Of a stretch of DNA of 64,000 nucleotides, positions 55,342-64,000 are shown one piece after another (positions within the stretch are counted from its first letter, which is position 1; every line of letters starts with the position of its first letter). The notes below the pieces were generated by a model. That model was not told the DNA's origin. It worked only from the letters and a program-made list of their open reading frames with translations, and did no database searches. This stretch comes from Buddleja alternifolia (lineage: Eukaryota; Streptophyta; Magnoliopsida; Lamiales; Scrophulariaceae), in contig CM033401.1 in assembly GCA_019426215.1 (NCBI GenBank), positions 8,623,134 to 8,687,133 of the forward strand, given 5' to 3'. The position numbers and the translations under genes are program-made.

Positions 55342-56556
55342 ATGGCTTCTTCTTCTTCAATGTTACGGTGGATTTCTCGGAAAGTGGCGGCGGCTGCCAC
55401 CAATTCACCTGACTATTATTCTCTGCTGCGTGGTATAAATGGTATTGCTCCACGACGGACGATGAGCGTTGTTTCGAATGCTACTTTGAAATCAAGGAGG
55501 ATGTCATCCCCATGGTTGATGCTACCTCTAGAAGGCGACATAGATAATGGTAGTATTTACAAGTTGTACAGCCTTGCAGAGAAAAAAGTGGTAAATTTCT
55601 GTAGTAAAAGCGTGGGATGGGCGAAGGGCGATGCCATGAAGCTCATATCATCATCGTCGCATGGCTGGCTGGCTTTGTACAGTCGGCGCAACTTGGATTT
55701 GTTTCTCTTTAATCCTCTCTCTGGTCGTCACATAAAGCTTCCACCTATTCACACCTTACCTATTCCCAAAAGAAACGGATTCGGATGGGTAAGGAAGGTG
55801 ATCATCTCTGACTCTCCGGAAAAAGAAGACTGCCGTGTGATGATGTCTTTCGGTCCACCAAAAAGACTGGCTTTCTGCTCCCCCACCAGCGCTGAGTGGA
55901 CTCCCATCGGCAATTGGTATCATCAGATGGACGAGGGCGATGCCTTCAGATATGCAAGAAGAGCCTACCAGGATTTTGTCTACTCCAGCACAGAAAAACT
56001 CTTGTACTGCATCACGAGATCCGAGTACTTCCAGGCTTGGGATCTTCAGGACATTGGGTATCCAGTGAGGCTTGAAACTGACCCTCCTTCCGTGGATAAG
56101 GAGAATTACCCATGGGCAGCCCGGTCCGAGAAAGAGAATGAGCTGAAAAGGTTGTGCATTTCCTATATTTATCTTGTAGCTGAGGAGGAGTCTGGCGACG
56201 TCTTTTGGGTCAGGCGGCACGTCATGGCCCCTGATGGTTCCTATTTCGACTACAACACTGCTGGTAATAAGCAACTTCCGCACAAGACTATTGGTTTTGA
56301 TGTTCATAAATATGATCCCGAGGAAGATGCATTGGTGTACATGAAGGATGGTTCGTTGGATGGATTAGCTTTTTTTATCGGTAACAATCATTCATTTGCA
56401 CTCTCTGCGAGTGAGTTCCCTGAATTGAAACCCAATTCCATTTACCTTACCGATGTACCCGATTCAATTCCAACCAGAGGTCCATATGGTGTGCACGATG
56501 TTGGTATCTTCAATTATGAAGACCACACATTCTCGCCCTGCTATTTACCCATGTGA
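55342..56556 (+). CDS. DUF295 family protein with organelle-type N-terminus
   Basis: 404 codons, intronless, intact. Residues 1-55 are rich in Ser/Ala/Arg with no acidic residues except one Asp, typical of a mitochondrial presequence. From about residue 55 to 390 it matches the plant DUF295 (KIB-type beta-propeller) family: SPWLMLPLEGD, the SSSHGWLALYSRRNLDLFLF block, NPLSGRHIKLPPI, and the diagnostic C-terminal LAFFIGNNHSFALSASEFPE and LKPNSIYLTD, ending with a repeat of the propeller. No F-box is visible at the N-terminus, in contrast to many DUF295 proteins. Organelle-targeted DUF295 proteins without F-box are known and are mostly uncharacterised. The first ATG is chosen because it gives the presequence and follows a TATA box at the expected distance. 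Confidence 0.9.
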   Translation: MASSSSMLRWISRKVAAAATNSPDYYSLLRGINGIAPRRTMSVVSNATLKSRRMSSPWLMLPLEGDIDNGSIYKLYSLAEKKVVNFCSKSVGWAKGDAMKLISSSSHGWLALYSRRNLDLFLFNPLSGRHIKLPPIHTLPIPKRNGFGWVRKVIISDSPEKEDCRVMMSFGPPKRLAFCSPTSAEWTPIGNWYHQMDEGDAFRYARRAYQDFVYSSTEKLLYCITRSEYFQAWDLQDIGYPVRLETDPPSVDKENYPWAARSEKENELKRLCISYIYLVAEEESGDVFWVRRHVMAPDGSYFDYNTAGNKQLPHKTIGFDVHKYDPEEDALVYMKDGSLDGLAFFIGNNHSFALSASEFPELKPNSIYLTDVPDSIPTRGPYGVHDVGIFNYEDHTFSPCYLPM

Positions 56557-57604
56557 TGGGGGAGTTTGATAAACTAGCTTCTTGTTTTTATGTATTATTA
56601 TTATTATGCTAGGTACTGGTTGAGGTATTGATTTGCATTTCTTTTCTTTTATGATTATTATGGTAGGTACTGCAGTATTGTTTTGGATTTCTTTGGTTTG
56701 GTAATTCAGTTAACTTTAGCGCGCAACTGCATACCTTCCCATATAGAAGATTGGGAATTCAAAGAAGATACATGGCATGGCATGTCAGTCCTAGTTAAAA
56801 TAAATCAGAGGTCATAAGAAAAACTAATGATTGATATGGTATTCGAAGTCCCGGAAATAACAAGAAGAAAGACCTCAACAACACATTCATGAACATGAGT
56901 ATAGAATAACAAGGATTATTAGAGCATGTTGCAAGTTCTAGGGAACACACTCCCTCAGATGAGTGCCTTCTTCTCTTGAAGATTATCGGCCAACAGATTA
57001 TCACAAGTGACAAGAGGATCTTTAACTCGCTAAAGAATTAGTGACTACTGTAGTGCAAGGACAGTAGATAACAAATTGAAAAGTATGTGCAACGTGTAAC
57101 ATGCAACGGTCTTGGCAAGGTCGGTGCACGTTCTAACGGTCTTGGCAAGCTCAATAAGATTGACAAATAGAAATAAGATTGTATATGTATATGCATGAAA
57201 TTACAATTTACTTGTTGATTTGTTAAGTTTTTAAGTATATAGTCTACTCTCAAATCTGTGCTGGAATTTTTCGGAGCAATTTGATTCGCTTTTTTATCTG
57301 ATAAACTTTTGTAGCTTCGTTTATTATTTTTCTATCATTTGTGATGTGTGGCTCTGAAGTAATTTATATCTGATGGTCATATGAACAGCAAAACATGGAA
57401 CAGTATTTTATCATAATGGTAAACTGAGATCGATAATCCCTTTGTTGGTAGCTGCAAACATGATTCAATTAAACTCAAAATGCACAAGATTGTGTTAAAA
57501 AAGCAGCCCTTAAAATGCCCATCTCAGTTGCCACATTTGAGGTCCATGGTATATTAGCATCATAAATCAAGCATTTCACAGACATTATTTCGAAGCTTAA
57601 TATT
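56557..57604. other. 3' region of the DUF295 gene and intergenic sequence
   Basis: Should contain the 3' untranslated region. A CGGTCTTGGCAAG(C/G)TC word occurs twice at about 57108 and 57139. No gene recognised. Confidence 0.5.
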
Positions 57605-57873
57605 TTTTAACGAGTTTGATCAAATTTCTTGAGCCAGTTGATTGATATCTATCAAGAAAGCCTTTGAATCTGCCGGCTCCAGCCACGCCTCCTTCGGTAT
57701 GATATTCGTATGTGGATTCGAATTTGATAGAAGTTGATGCAGCTTTAAACATGGCTTTTGTATTGGAGAGTGTGGTGGCTGTTGTGACTTTGATCCCTTT
57801 TGCAGCTAATCTTTTGGAAATTGGGATTTATGTGGCCTTGTTCATGACAAGCTAGCAATGTTACATGAGTGAT
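57605..57873 (-). pseudogene. UDP-glycosyltransferase N-terminal fragment (UGT74-like)
   Basis: Minus strand. Reads ITHVTLLACHEQGHINP, where HxxQGHINP is the conserved start of plant family-1 glycosyltransferases. After a frameshift it continues SKRLAAKGIKVTTATT, FKAASTSIKFESTYEYHTEG, and a GSRNLIKLV stretch, ending at a TAA. The sugar-donor PSPG box and about 80 percent of the enzyme are absent. No other UGT sequence is visible nearby, so this is an isolated gene scrap. Confidence 0.75.
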
Positions 57874-58314
57874 GTAGAACCAATAACTAAATTAAAACTA
57901 ACACTAATAAGCTAAGAGAAAACTAATACTTGTATTCAAATACTTCAAAGATGTCCTTAAACCTTAACTAAGCCACAACTTATATAGGCTTTACAAATAT
58001 GACAAGAAAGGAAATAACATAATAAAACAAGGACCATAATTTAAGGAAACATAATAAAACAAAGATCACTTAAATACTTAATTAAAATCTTCCAAATTTG
58101 GTACTTCACAATCATCTGCGATACACGGATCTCTGCAATTTCAGATTGGACGGATTTGATCTCCATCAATGAGCTTTATATTCCTTTCTATATTTTAGTA
58201 CAGTCTAAGGCACTACAGAACTTCAAAAAAAGTAAGAAAAAAATTATATCTGGGACATTTCAGTAGAAACCATAGTAGTATTTATGTCAGAGAAAATGCG
58301 GATGATAAAATAAA
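57874..58314. other. AT-rich intergenic sequence
   Basis: Nothing recognised on either strand. Confidence 0.5.
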
Positions 58315-58573
58315 GAAAAAATTACACACAGACCCCCTCAATAATTGTGTAATTACACAAACTCTCGCTCACTTATCGGAAATTACACATACCCCGTCAT
58401 GTTAAAGATTTCTTACAATTGCATCTCTTATGTGTAACAATTCGTACAATTGCACTCCCTGTAAACTTTATAAATAGACCCCCTGAAGGGATGTGTTTGC
58501 AATTTTGGATAAGTGAGAGGGAGTTTGTGTAATTACACAACTATTGAGGGGTATGTATGTAATTTTCCCTAAA
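58315..58573. mobile_element. MITE-like inverted repeat, family A copy 2
   Basis: Left AAAAAATTACACACAGACCC, right reversed AGGGAAAATTACATACATACC, both followed by a TGTGTAATTACACAA block. Same family as 3051-3297. About 258 bp, non-coding. Confidence 0.65.
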
Positions 58574-58689
58574 ATAAAATTTCCTTTTCTTTGGTTTCAT
58601 CTAAGGAATAGATAAAGCTAGGAAACATAAGCAAAAAAGAGAATTTTAATTTGGTATCATTTCACAAACAAGCATGTTCAGACAGAGGA

Positions 58690-58820
58690 TTTTGCAAAAA
58701 TAGACCAAAACTGCACAGGGCTATGCAAATTGGCATTGCAAAATTAGTCCCCTATGGGACCCATGTGTTTGGTAAAGTTCAAATTGCCCTCACTAAAGTT
58801 AAAGAAAGAATGATTGAAAG
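58690..58820 (+). repeat. GGGACCCA-containing block, left copy
   Basis: Contains GCAAAAATAGACC, AAATTAGTCCCCTATGGGACC and AAGTTCAAATTGCCCTCACT. The same ordered words recur in the same orientation at 61326-61460, on the other side of the virus-like block. Sequences like this occur in ends of Mutator-like elements; that link is inference. Confidence 0.5.
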
Positions 58821-59080
58821 TTTTCTCCTTGCTTTATGGTTTAATTGCTCAAAGCCCCTTATATTATTCAAAATATTGCTCAGAGTCCCTAACTCCCTAT
58901 GCTTTCAATTTATTTACCTTTAGTTCTCGAACTTTAGAAATGGTTTATTTTGACCCCAAAAAACAACAAAAACATCAAAAAACCCATGAGAGAAATTATA
59001 CATATTTTAAAGAAAAGGGAATCAAAACCCGCTTTTACAAATCTGCATAAAACTTTTTATTGCACTCATAATTTATTTAC

Positions 59081-59697
59081 ATGCCTATACCAGCTCATAT
59101 TTTGAATTCTTTTATTGATTGCCTTAATACTTTAGAAAACTTAGACTATGCTAATCAGGAATTAATATTAGAATCACAAAATTTATTATTAATTAGGAGA
59201 GATAATTGGGTTAATACCTATCATAACACACCACCTAGATTAAGAGATCACCAAAACTATATTAAATACCTTTTAGTCTTGAATATATTAATAGCAGCCT
59301 TTTATTAAAAATAGATCCTTCTAACTTTTAAAGATTACAATTGTTAGATCTTGAATATAGTTTAGCTGATAGATCCGTAATCTCTTTAGATAAATATAAA
59401 TTTATTTGTAGATTTGATTCAAGCTTTAAACATAATTTACATTCGGAAAATAAATACTTAAATAGTTTAACAGATTTACTTATATCTCTAGCGTCAAACT
59501 TAGAATTAAAAAATACAAAATTTTATAAAACCTTAGAATCACTAAAAGAAGCAGTTTTAAGAAATAGAGAAATAATAAAAAAAGGTGAAAGTAATAATCT
59601 AGATTATATTAAACAACCGTCTGAGAAAATTTTAAAAATAATTAAAAAATATAATAAGTTTTTTCCTACTAAAGACGAAATAATAGAGTTAATATAG
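59081..59697 (+). pseudogene. Virus-like ORF 1 (decayed), upstream of a movement-protein gene
   Basis: Two overlapping-frame ORFs (59081-59308 and from about 59341 to 59697) joined by a frameshift, about 205 codons in all. Very rich in Leu/Ile/Asn/Lys, with predicted helices and no motif I recognise. I assign it only by position: first of two small ORFs before a movement protein, as in badnavirus- or tungrovirus-like caulimovirids. It has no similarity I can see to host genes. Function unknown. Confidence 0.45.
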
Positions 59698-59815
59698 TTT
59701 AGAAAGTAATGAAATAAAGCAAAAAGATATCGAGACTAAGAAAACTTTAGGCTTTTGAAACCCAATTTTTAGAGACTAATAAAACTCTAAAAAATACAAA
59801 ACGAATAGTTAGTGG

Positions 59816-60142
59816 ATGAACAATTTAGAAAATATATTAGAATATAAAAGAGTCATTGAACTAGCAAATAAATATTTAAAAACAGAAACTGGATTTACTT
59901 CCTACCAAGGAACTTGTAATTCTGATAGACTATATCCTAAACTTTGTAATATTCAATTCATTTTAGTCTTACAAACATTTGAAAGATTAGATAACTTAGA
60001 ACATAAAATAGAAAAATTAAGTAATATATTAGATATTGTATCTCAAGTAATTAAAGGAGATTTACAAGATAGTTTAGAAGAAAAATTTTCAAATATAACA
60101 CTTGACGAGTCTAATAAACCTAAAAAATATATATATTGGTAA
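59816..60142 (+). pseudogene. Virus-like ORF 2
   Basis: 108 codons, open, ends three bases before the ATG of the next ORF. Its second half has a coiled-coil-like pattern, which would fit a small virion-associated protein, but no motif is diagnostic. Lies 118 bp after ORF 1. Very AT-rich codon use. Confidence 0.45.
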
Positions 60143-60144
60143 AA

Positions 60145-61089
60145 ATGTTGAGATCATTTAATGGTACTAGTAGAACTATAAGTGAATCAAGTAGCAGAAA
60201 AAAAAGAAAAGGAAAAAATAAGTAATACTTTCGCTAAAGGAATATTTAGAGGTTCGAAAAGTCAAAGCTCAGCTAGAGAAGTAGAATTAGAAGAAATAAT
60301 CGACGTAGAAGAAAATCTTAATTTATATAATAATAAAGGAATAGATAAGTTAAAACCTAAGACTTTATATAAAATAGGAAAAATAGATTTTAAAACACAT
60401 TTAATTAAAAAAATTTAGAGAGAAAGAAGTAAAAGTTACTACGAATATTGAAAATATAAGTTTAGTTAGTCAAGAATGTACAAAGCAATTAAAACATCTA
60501 AAACAGAAATATATACATTTAGGATTAATAACTATAGGAATAAAAGGATTAACTAGAAAAGGAACCGGTGGGAAAGTTTTAGTTTTATTATTAGATAAAA
60601 GTTGGTCTGATGCCAAGAGAGCAATATTTGCTAGTATGAAAATAGATATGAATAATAATGTAGGAATATTTTATGTAGCTCCAAATATGATGAAAAGTAT
60701 TAAAGATATTCATAAAATCACTATAAGGTTACAAACTAGAGGATATGAAACATATGATGGTAATAATTTAGTTATTTCTATAGCTCTTTTAGGAAAAGTG
60801 ACTAATAATAGTTTCCCTCAATATAAAATTAACATAGACGGAATAATAGATAGATTAGCTTCAGTTGGAGTAAAAATGATTAAATCATTAAATATAGATA
60901 ATAGCGATTTAAATGGAGAAGAATGAGAATTAACCAAACACTTAGAAGAAGAAAATGACATGGCTAAAATTTCAGAAAAAAGTGTAATGTATACACGGAT
61001 AAAGAGTCGCGCTAAAAGATTGATAAAGAAAAATGAAAAAGGAATTTCTATTTTTCTTATAGGAGTTTTAATTTATTGGATAAATTAAA
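60145..61089 (+). pseudogene. Caulimovirid-like 30K movement protein, broken
   Basis: About 310 codons across three frames. A candidate ATG is at 60145; frame changes lie near 60220 and 60412, and an in-frame TGA at 60924. The central part (60480-60900) has the layout of 30K-superfamily movement proteins: a basic/hydrophobic strand, a conserved Leu-Asp-x-x-Trp step, then a glycine-containing core and hydrophobic C-terminal segment. Such proteins line plasmodesmata for cell-to-cell spread. The following coat, protease and reverse transcriptase regions of a caulimovirid are absent; the block ends at 61089. Other viral families also encode 30K proteins, but integrated DNA and the small upstream ORFs favour Caulimoviridae. 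Inactivated by the breaks. Confidence 0.58.
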
Positions 61090-61325
61090 TAATTAATTAT
61101 TCATTAGATAAAACAATTAATTATAAGAATAAGATTAATTATTAATTAATTTCCTAAGAAAATATATTAATGAATTTATTTATTTATTGAATATAATAAA
61201 TTATTCATTAAATAAAGAATTAGTTGAAAAACAAAACAAATTCCGGGGGGTAAAATTTTGGGTTTCAAAATAAATTTTTAAAATTCTTCAACTGCATTCT
61301 ATGTTATTTTTGGCGAAACCCAACA

Positions 61326-61600
61326 GTGGGAAGTTAGCAAAAATAGACCCCAATTGCATATCACACTACAAAATTAGACCTTTTTAAAAAACCACCTCAA
61401 TTTTAGACCCCTGTGGGACCCACTCAATTGAAAGTTCTAAAATACCCTTACTAACTCATTTGTTTTAAATTAAAAGAATATTCATTCAAGTGAATGTTCT
61501 AAATTGCCCTTACTAACAAAATTGTATCAAAAGAAAAGATAAATTAGTGATTTATGAAATGTCTAAAATATCCTTACATTCAATTAAATTAATAAAAATA
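61326..61600 (+). repeat. GGGACCCA-containing block, right copy, with degenerate internal repeats
   Basis: GCAAAAATAGACC, TTTTAGACCCCTGTGGGACC, then three degenerate repeats of TTCTAAAATACCCTTACTAAC. Related to 58690-58820. Possibly the terminal region of the Mutator-like element whose gene starts at 62273. Confidence 0.45.
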
Positions 61601-61916
61601 AAAGAAAAATCATCTATTTTCCTAAATTAATAAAAATAAAAGCAAAATCATCTATTTTCCCTCCCATTCCCGCCGCCGCGTTGCTGAGGGCTGAAGTGCT
61701 GAGTTTCTGCTGAAGCATATTTCCCCCAATTCAGTCCAAATTTAGGGTTCTTGCTTGGCCCAAATCTTTTTCCCCAATTGATTCGAAATCATGTACAATT
61801 GTTCCCTGATTGATATTAACCAAAGAAAACTTGCGACATTGTTTTCATCGACTTCGGAAGACGATTGTTTGTAGTTGTTCGAGGTGCATTTGGAGTTTAA
61901 TCCACCCGAATTCTTG

Positions 61917-62268
61917 GTAATTATTTCAATTTCGTTTTTCATGAGTTTTTTGAACCAATTTCGGCTTCTTCTTGTTCATGATTGTGAATGTGTGTAGGAT
62001 TGTATTTTGTGGTTGATTTCGAAGAATAATTCTGCTGTTGTGCGGTAGGCAATGTAATTGTCATGTGGGCAATGTAGAGAGGTTGAAGAATCCTCGTTAA
62101 ATAATAGGAATAGCCCTCTCTGTATAATGGTAGTGGTGTATAATTGAATCATAAATAGTTTTGAAAATAGCCCTCGTTAAAAGGAATATCCTTCTATATA
62201 CTGGTGGTGCATAGTTCGATCATCAATAGTTTCAATAGCAGTAATTTTTTTGTTGTTGTTCATTTTAG
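61917..62268 (+). other. Probable 5' leader intron of the MULE transposase gene
   Basis: Donor TTCTTG|GTAATT at 61917 and acceptor TTTTAG|GAAAATG at 62268, with a T-rich 3' end. The exon upstream (about 61740-61916) is CT-rich leader sequence. Four bases separate the acceptor from the ATG. Confidence 0.5.
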
Positions 62269-62272
62269 GAAA

Positions 62273-64000
62273 ATGTCAGACTATTTGTTGTACTACCGAT
62301 ACGATGGAGAGTGGCAGAAGAAAGACGGAGAATTAGGAGCATATGAATGGATTTCAAGGAATAATTATGAAATGCACAATGCAATAATCGGAGAAGAGGG
62401 AGATGATCTTAACGCGATTACATTTTCAAAGCTTCAGGATTTCATATTTGAAAAGGCTCCTTTTAACCGGAATGACTTTGAAATCAAATTGAGTTATACG
62501 CCTTTGTCCTGTAAAGGTTTAAACCCTAAATATATTTTGACCGATTTTGATGTAAAATGTTATCTTATGGACCAATGTCGTGTATCCAAGTGTAGAAGCA
62601 TTCTCCATGTTGAGCTTGTTAAGAAGAGGGTTCCTGTTGAACACAATTGGTTTGATGATGGTAATGGTGTTGATATAGATGGAGTGGATTCTGATAGTGA
62701 GGACTCAGGTTCTTATGTGGATGTGGATGTGAATGTGGTTGACGACTATACATCTGCCCCAGGTAGGCCGGCTTTTGTTTTAGATAAGCCGATGTCTCCG
62801 CCCATATCTATGGCCTCTTCCCCAACTCCTATCAAACAAAATCCTCCAAGCAATGAAAATTTAGAATCAACTCCCGTTTCGACTCCAAATGTTGAAAATG
62901 TCCAATCTACTCCTGCCGCTCCCTCAAGTCCAATACATGCTTCCAGTTCACCTTTCTATTTCTCAAGGGATGACTCAAGTCCAATACATGCTTCCAGTAC
63001 ACCTCTCTGTTTCTCAAGGGAAGACTCAATTCCAATTCTTCGAGCTACGGTTAGTGAACCTATTCCTGGTGAGGTTGTTGAGACCTATAGTTTTGAGGAT
63101 GGTATAGATCTGCCTATTGGACATGAATTCAGAAGCAAAGATGAGGTGCTCGACGTGGTTTTGAATGCTTCGTTGAAAGCAACTTTCAATTTTAAAAGAT
63201 CTAAGTCAAACACAAAGATATTCTCTTTTAAGTGTAGGGATCCGGAATGCAAGTGGAGATTGCGTGCTGGAAAGACCGGAGGGTTGGATGTTTTCTCCTT
63301 GCGCATTCATAGTAAGATCCATACATGCTCACCTTCAGTGGGGTTTAAAGCAGAAAAAAGTAGCGCATCGCAGGTTTGTAACATGTTGTTAAAGACTTTC
63401 CCATGTCAGTATGATACACCGTCGCCAAAGACAATAGTTCAAATGATGGTAAATCAGGGCCTTCATATTTCTTACTCCAAAGCCCTGCGGGGTAAACATC
63501 TAGCGAGAAGTACTATCAGGGGTGACCCGGAGGAAAGTTATGCTTTTCTTCCGAGTTATTTGTATATGCTGAAGAAGGTGAATCCCGGTACAGTTACTGA
63601 CATATGTACAGATGTGGATGGCAAGTTTGTGTCTTTGTTCTTTGCATTGGGAGCATGCATCGAAGGATTTAAGGCCATGAGGAAGGTAATCGTTATTGAC
63701 GGCACGCATTTAAAGACCAAGTATAAAGGTGTATTATTAGTTTGTACTGCACAAGACGGCAACAAACATCAATATCCTCTTGCTTTTGGTGTAGTTAAAA
63801 ATGAATGCGATGCATCCTGGTCTTGGTTCTTGGACAAGCTTAGCGAGGTGATACCCGATTCTGAAGATTTGGTCATCATTTCAGATAGAAACGGAAGCAT
63901 CATAAATACAGTTCCGATAGTGTATCCCAAGGCTTCACATGGATTCTGTGCTTATCATATTTCTCAAAATATTAGGACTCGTGTTAATACCGGCAGGGGT
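62273..64000 (+). CDS. Mutator-like (MULE) transposase, partial at the right edge
   Basis: Open for 576 codons from the ATG at 62273 to the end of the window. N-terminal region (1-110) has the MULE-associated start seen in plants; residues 130-280 are Ser/Pro/Asp-rich and contain a 17-residue tandem repeat. A MuDR-type zinc finger follows: C321-x4-C326-x23-H350-x-C352. The DDE core begins near residue 470: VIVIDGTHLKTKYKGVLL with D476 as first catalytic Asp, YPLAFGVVKNECDASWSWFL, and VIISDRNGSI with D538 as second; then the HGFCAYHISQNI region. The third acid and any SWIM finger are beyond the edge. No stop or frameshift in 1728 bp, so it may encode an active or recently active transposase, or a domesticated one. 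Confidence 0.92.
   Translation, partial: MSDYLLYYRYDGEWQKKDGELGAYEWISRNNYEMHNAIIGEEGDDLNAITFSKLQDFIFEKAPFNRNDFEIKLSYTPLSCKGLNPKYILTDFDVKCYLMDQCRVSKCRSILHVELVKKRVPVEHNWFDDGNGVDIDGVDSDSEDSGSYVDVDVNVVDDYTSAPGRPAFVLDKPMSPPISMASSPTPIKQNPPSNENLESTPVSTPNVENVQSTPAAPSSPIHASSSPFYFSRDDSSPIHASSTPLCFSREDSIPILRATVSEPIPGEVVETYSFEDGIDLPIGHEFRSKDEVLDVVLNASLKATFNFKRSKSNTKIFSFKCRDPECKWRLRAGKTGGLDVFSLRIHSKIHTCSPSVGFKAEKSSASQVCNMLLKTFPCQYDTPSPKTIVQMMVNQGLHISYSKALRGKHLARSTIRGDPEESYAFLPSYLYMLKKVNPGTVTDICTDVDGKFVSLFFALGACIEGFKAMRKVIVIDGTHLKTKYKGVLLVCTAQDGNKHQYPLAFGVVKNECDASWSWFLDKLSEVIPDSEDLVIISDRNGSIINTVPIVYPKASHGFCAYHISQNIRTRVNTGRG
62924..63025 (+). repeat. 51-bp in-frame tandem repeat in the MULE gene
   Basis: Units 62924-62974 and 62975-63025 encode SSPIHASSSPFYFSRDD and SSPIHASSTPLCFSRED. 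The duplication is a multiple of three and keeps the frame. Confidence 0.92.

Noticed and set aside
61742..61942. Minus-strand 66-codon ORF
   Set aside because: Antisense to the leader exon and intron of the MULE gene; no motif.

Overview
The window looks like nuclear DNA of a flowering plant, most likely a eudicot. It is AT-rich, contains plant-specific single-exon genes (a PORR organellar RNA-binding protein and a DUF295 protein), and more than half of it is plant LTR retrotransposon sequence (copia, Athila-like and Tat-like gypsy) with hAT-like and Mutator-like DNA elements. No bacterial operons, CRISPR arrays or tRNA/rRNA genes were seen. All assignments come from reading the sequence; no database search was run.

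Layout. 1-880: probable promoter, leader and intron start of a minus-strand gene lying mostly outside the window. 5028-6368 (-): intact PORR gene. 6.5-10.8 kb: inverted-repeat and hAT-like non-autonomous elements. 10844-25266 (-): a copia element (TSD AAGAG) that has received three later insertions: a hairpin-rich 1.75-kb segment (12961-14707), a hAT-like element (16037-16640, near-perfect 8-bp TSD) and a young Athila-like gag-protease-only element (16805-24040, TSD ACAAC). 25540-29531 (+): short-LTR copia of the Ale/Retrofit type (TSD AAGTG) whose 3' coding end is deleted. 29747-47817 (+): an 18-kb Tat-type gypsy element with 768-bp LTRs, dual RNase H, two probable introns in the integrase region and a multi-exon antisense gene in its 3' part. 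Inside it are an Athila fragment (30515-33087), a copia fragment (38562-42223) that itself holds an Athila-like non-autonomous element (38662-41602, TSD CATAA), and a solo LTR (44136-46078, TSD GCCCT). 48-54 kb: a tRNA-type SINE, a copia gag scrap and MITE-like elements. 55342-56556 (+): intact DUF295 gene. 57605-57873 (-): UDP-glycosyltransferase gene scrap. 59081-61089 (+): decayed, very AT-rich block resembling an endogenous caulimovirid (two small ORFs, then a 30K-type movement protein). 62273-64000 (+): open, apparently intact 5' part of a Mutator-like (MULE) transposase running off the right edge.

How it works together. Only two host genes look functional (PORR, DUF295); both carry N-termini that suggest organelle import. 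Everything else is a stratified record of insertions whose order can be read from target-site duplications. The best candidates for undescribed biology are: (i) two GT-AG introns inside a Tat integrase, one flanked by a 23-bp direct repeat that carries the AG|GT splice junction; (ii) the spliced antisense gene of the same element, with its own TATA box; (iii) a copia segment missing from one element and found, with nearly complementary end points, inside the Tat antisense gene; (iv) the AT-rich pararetrovirus-like block.
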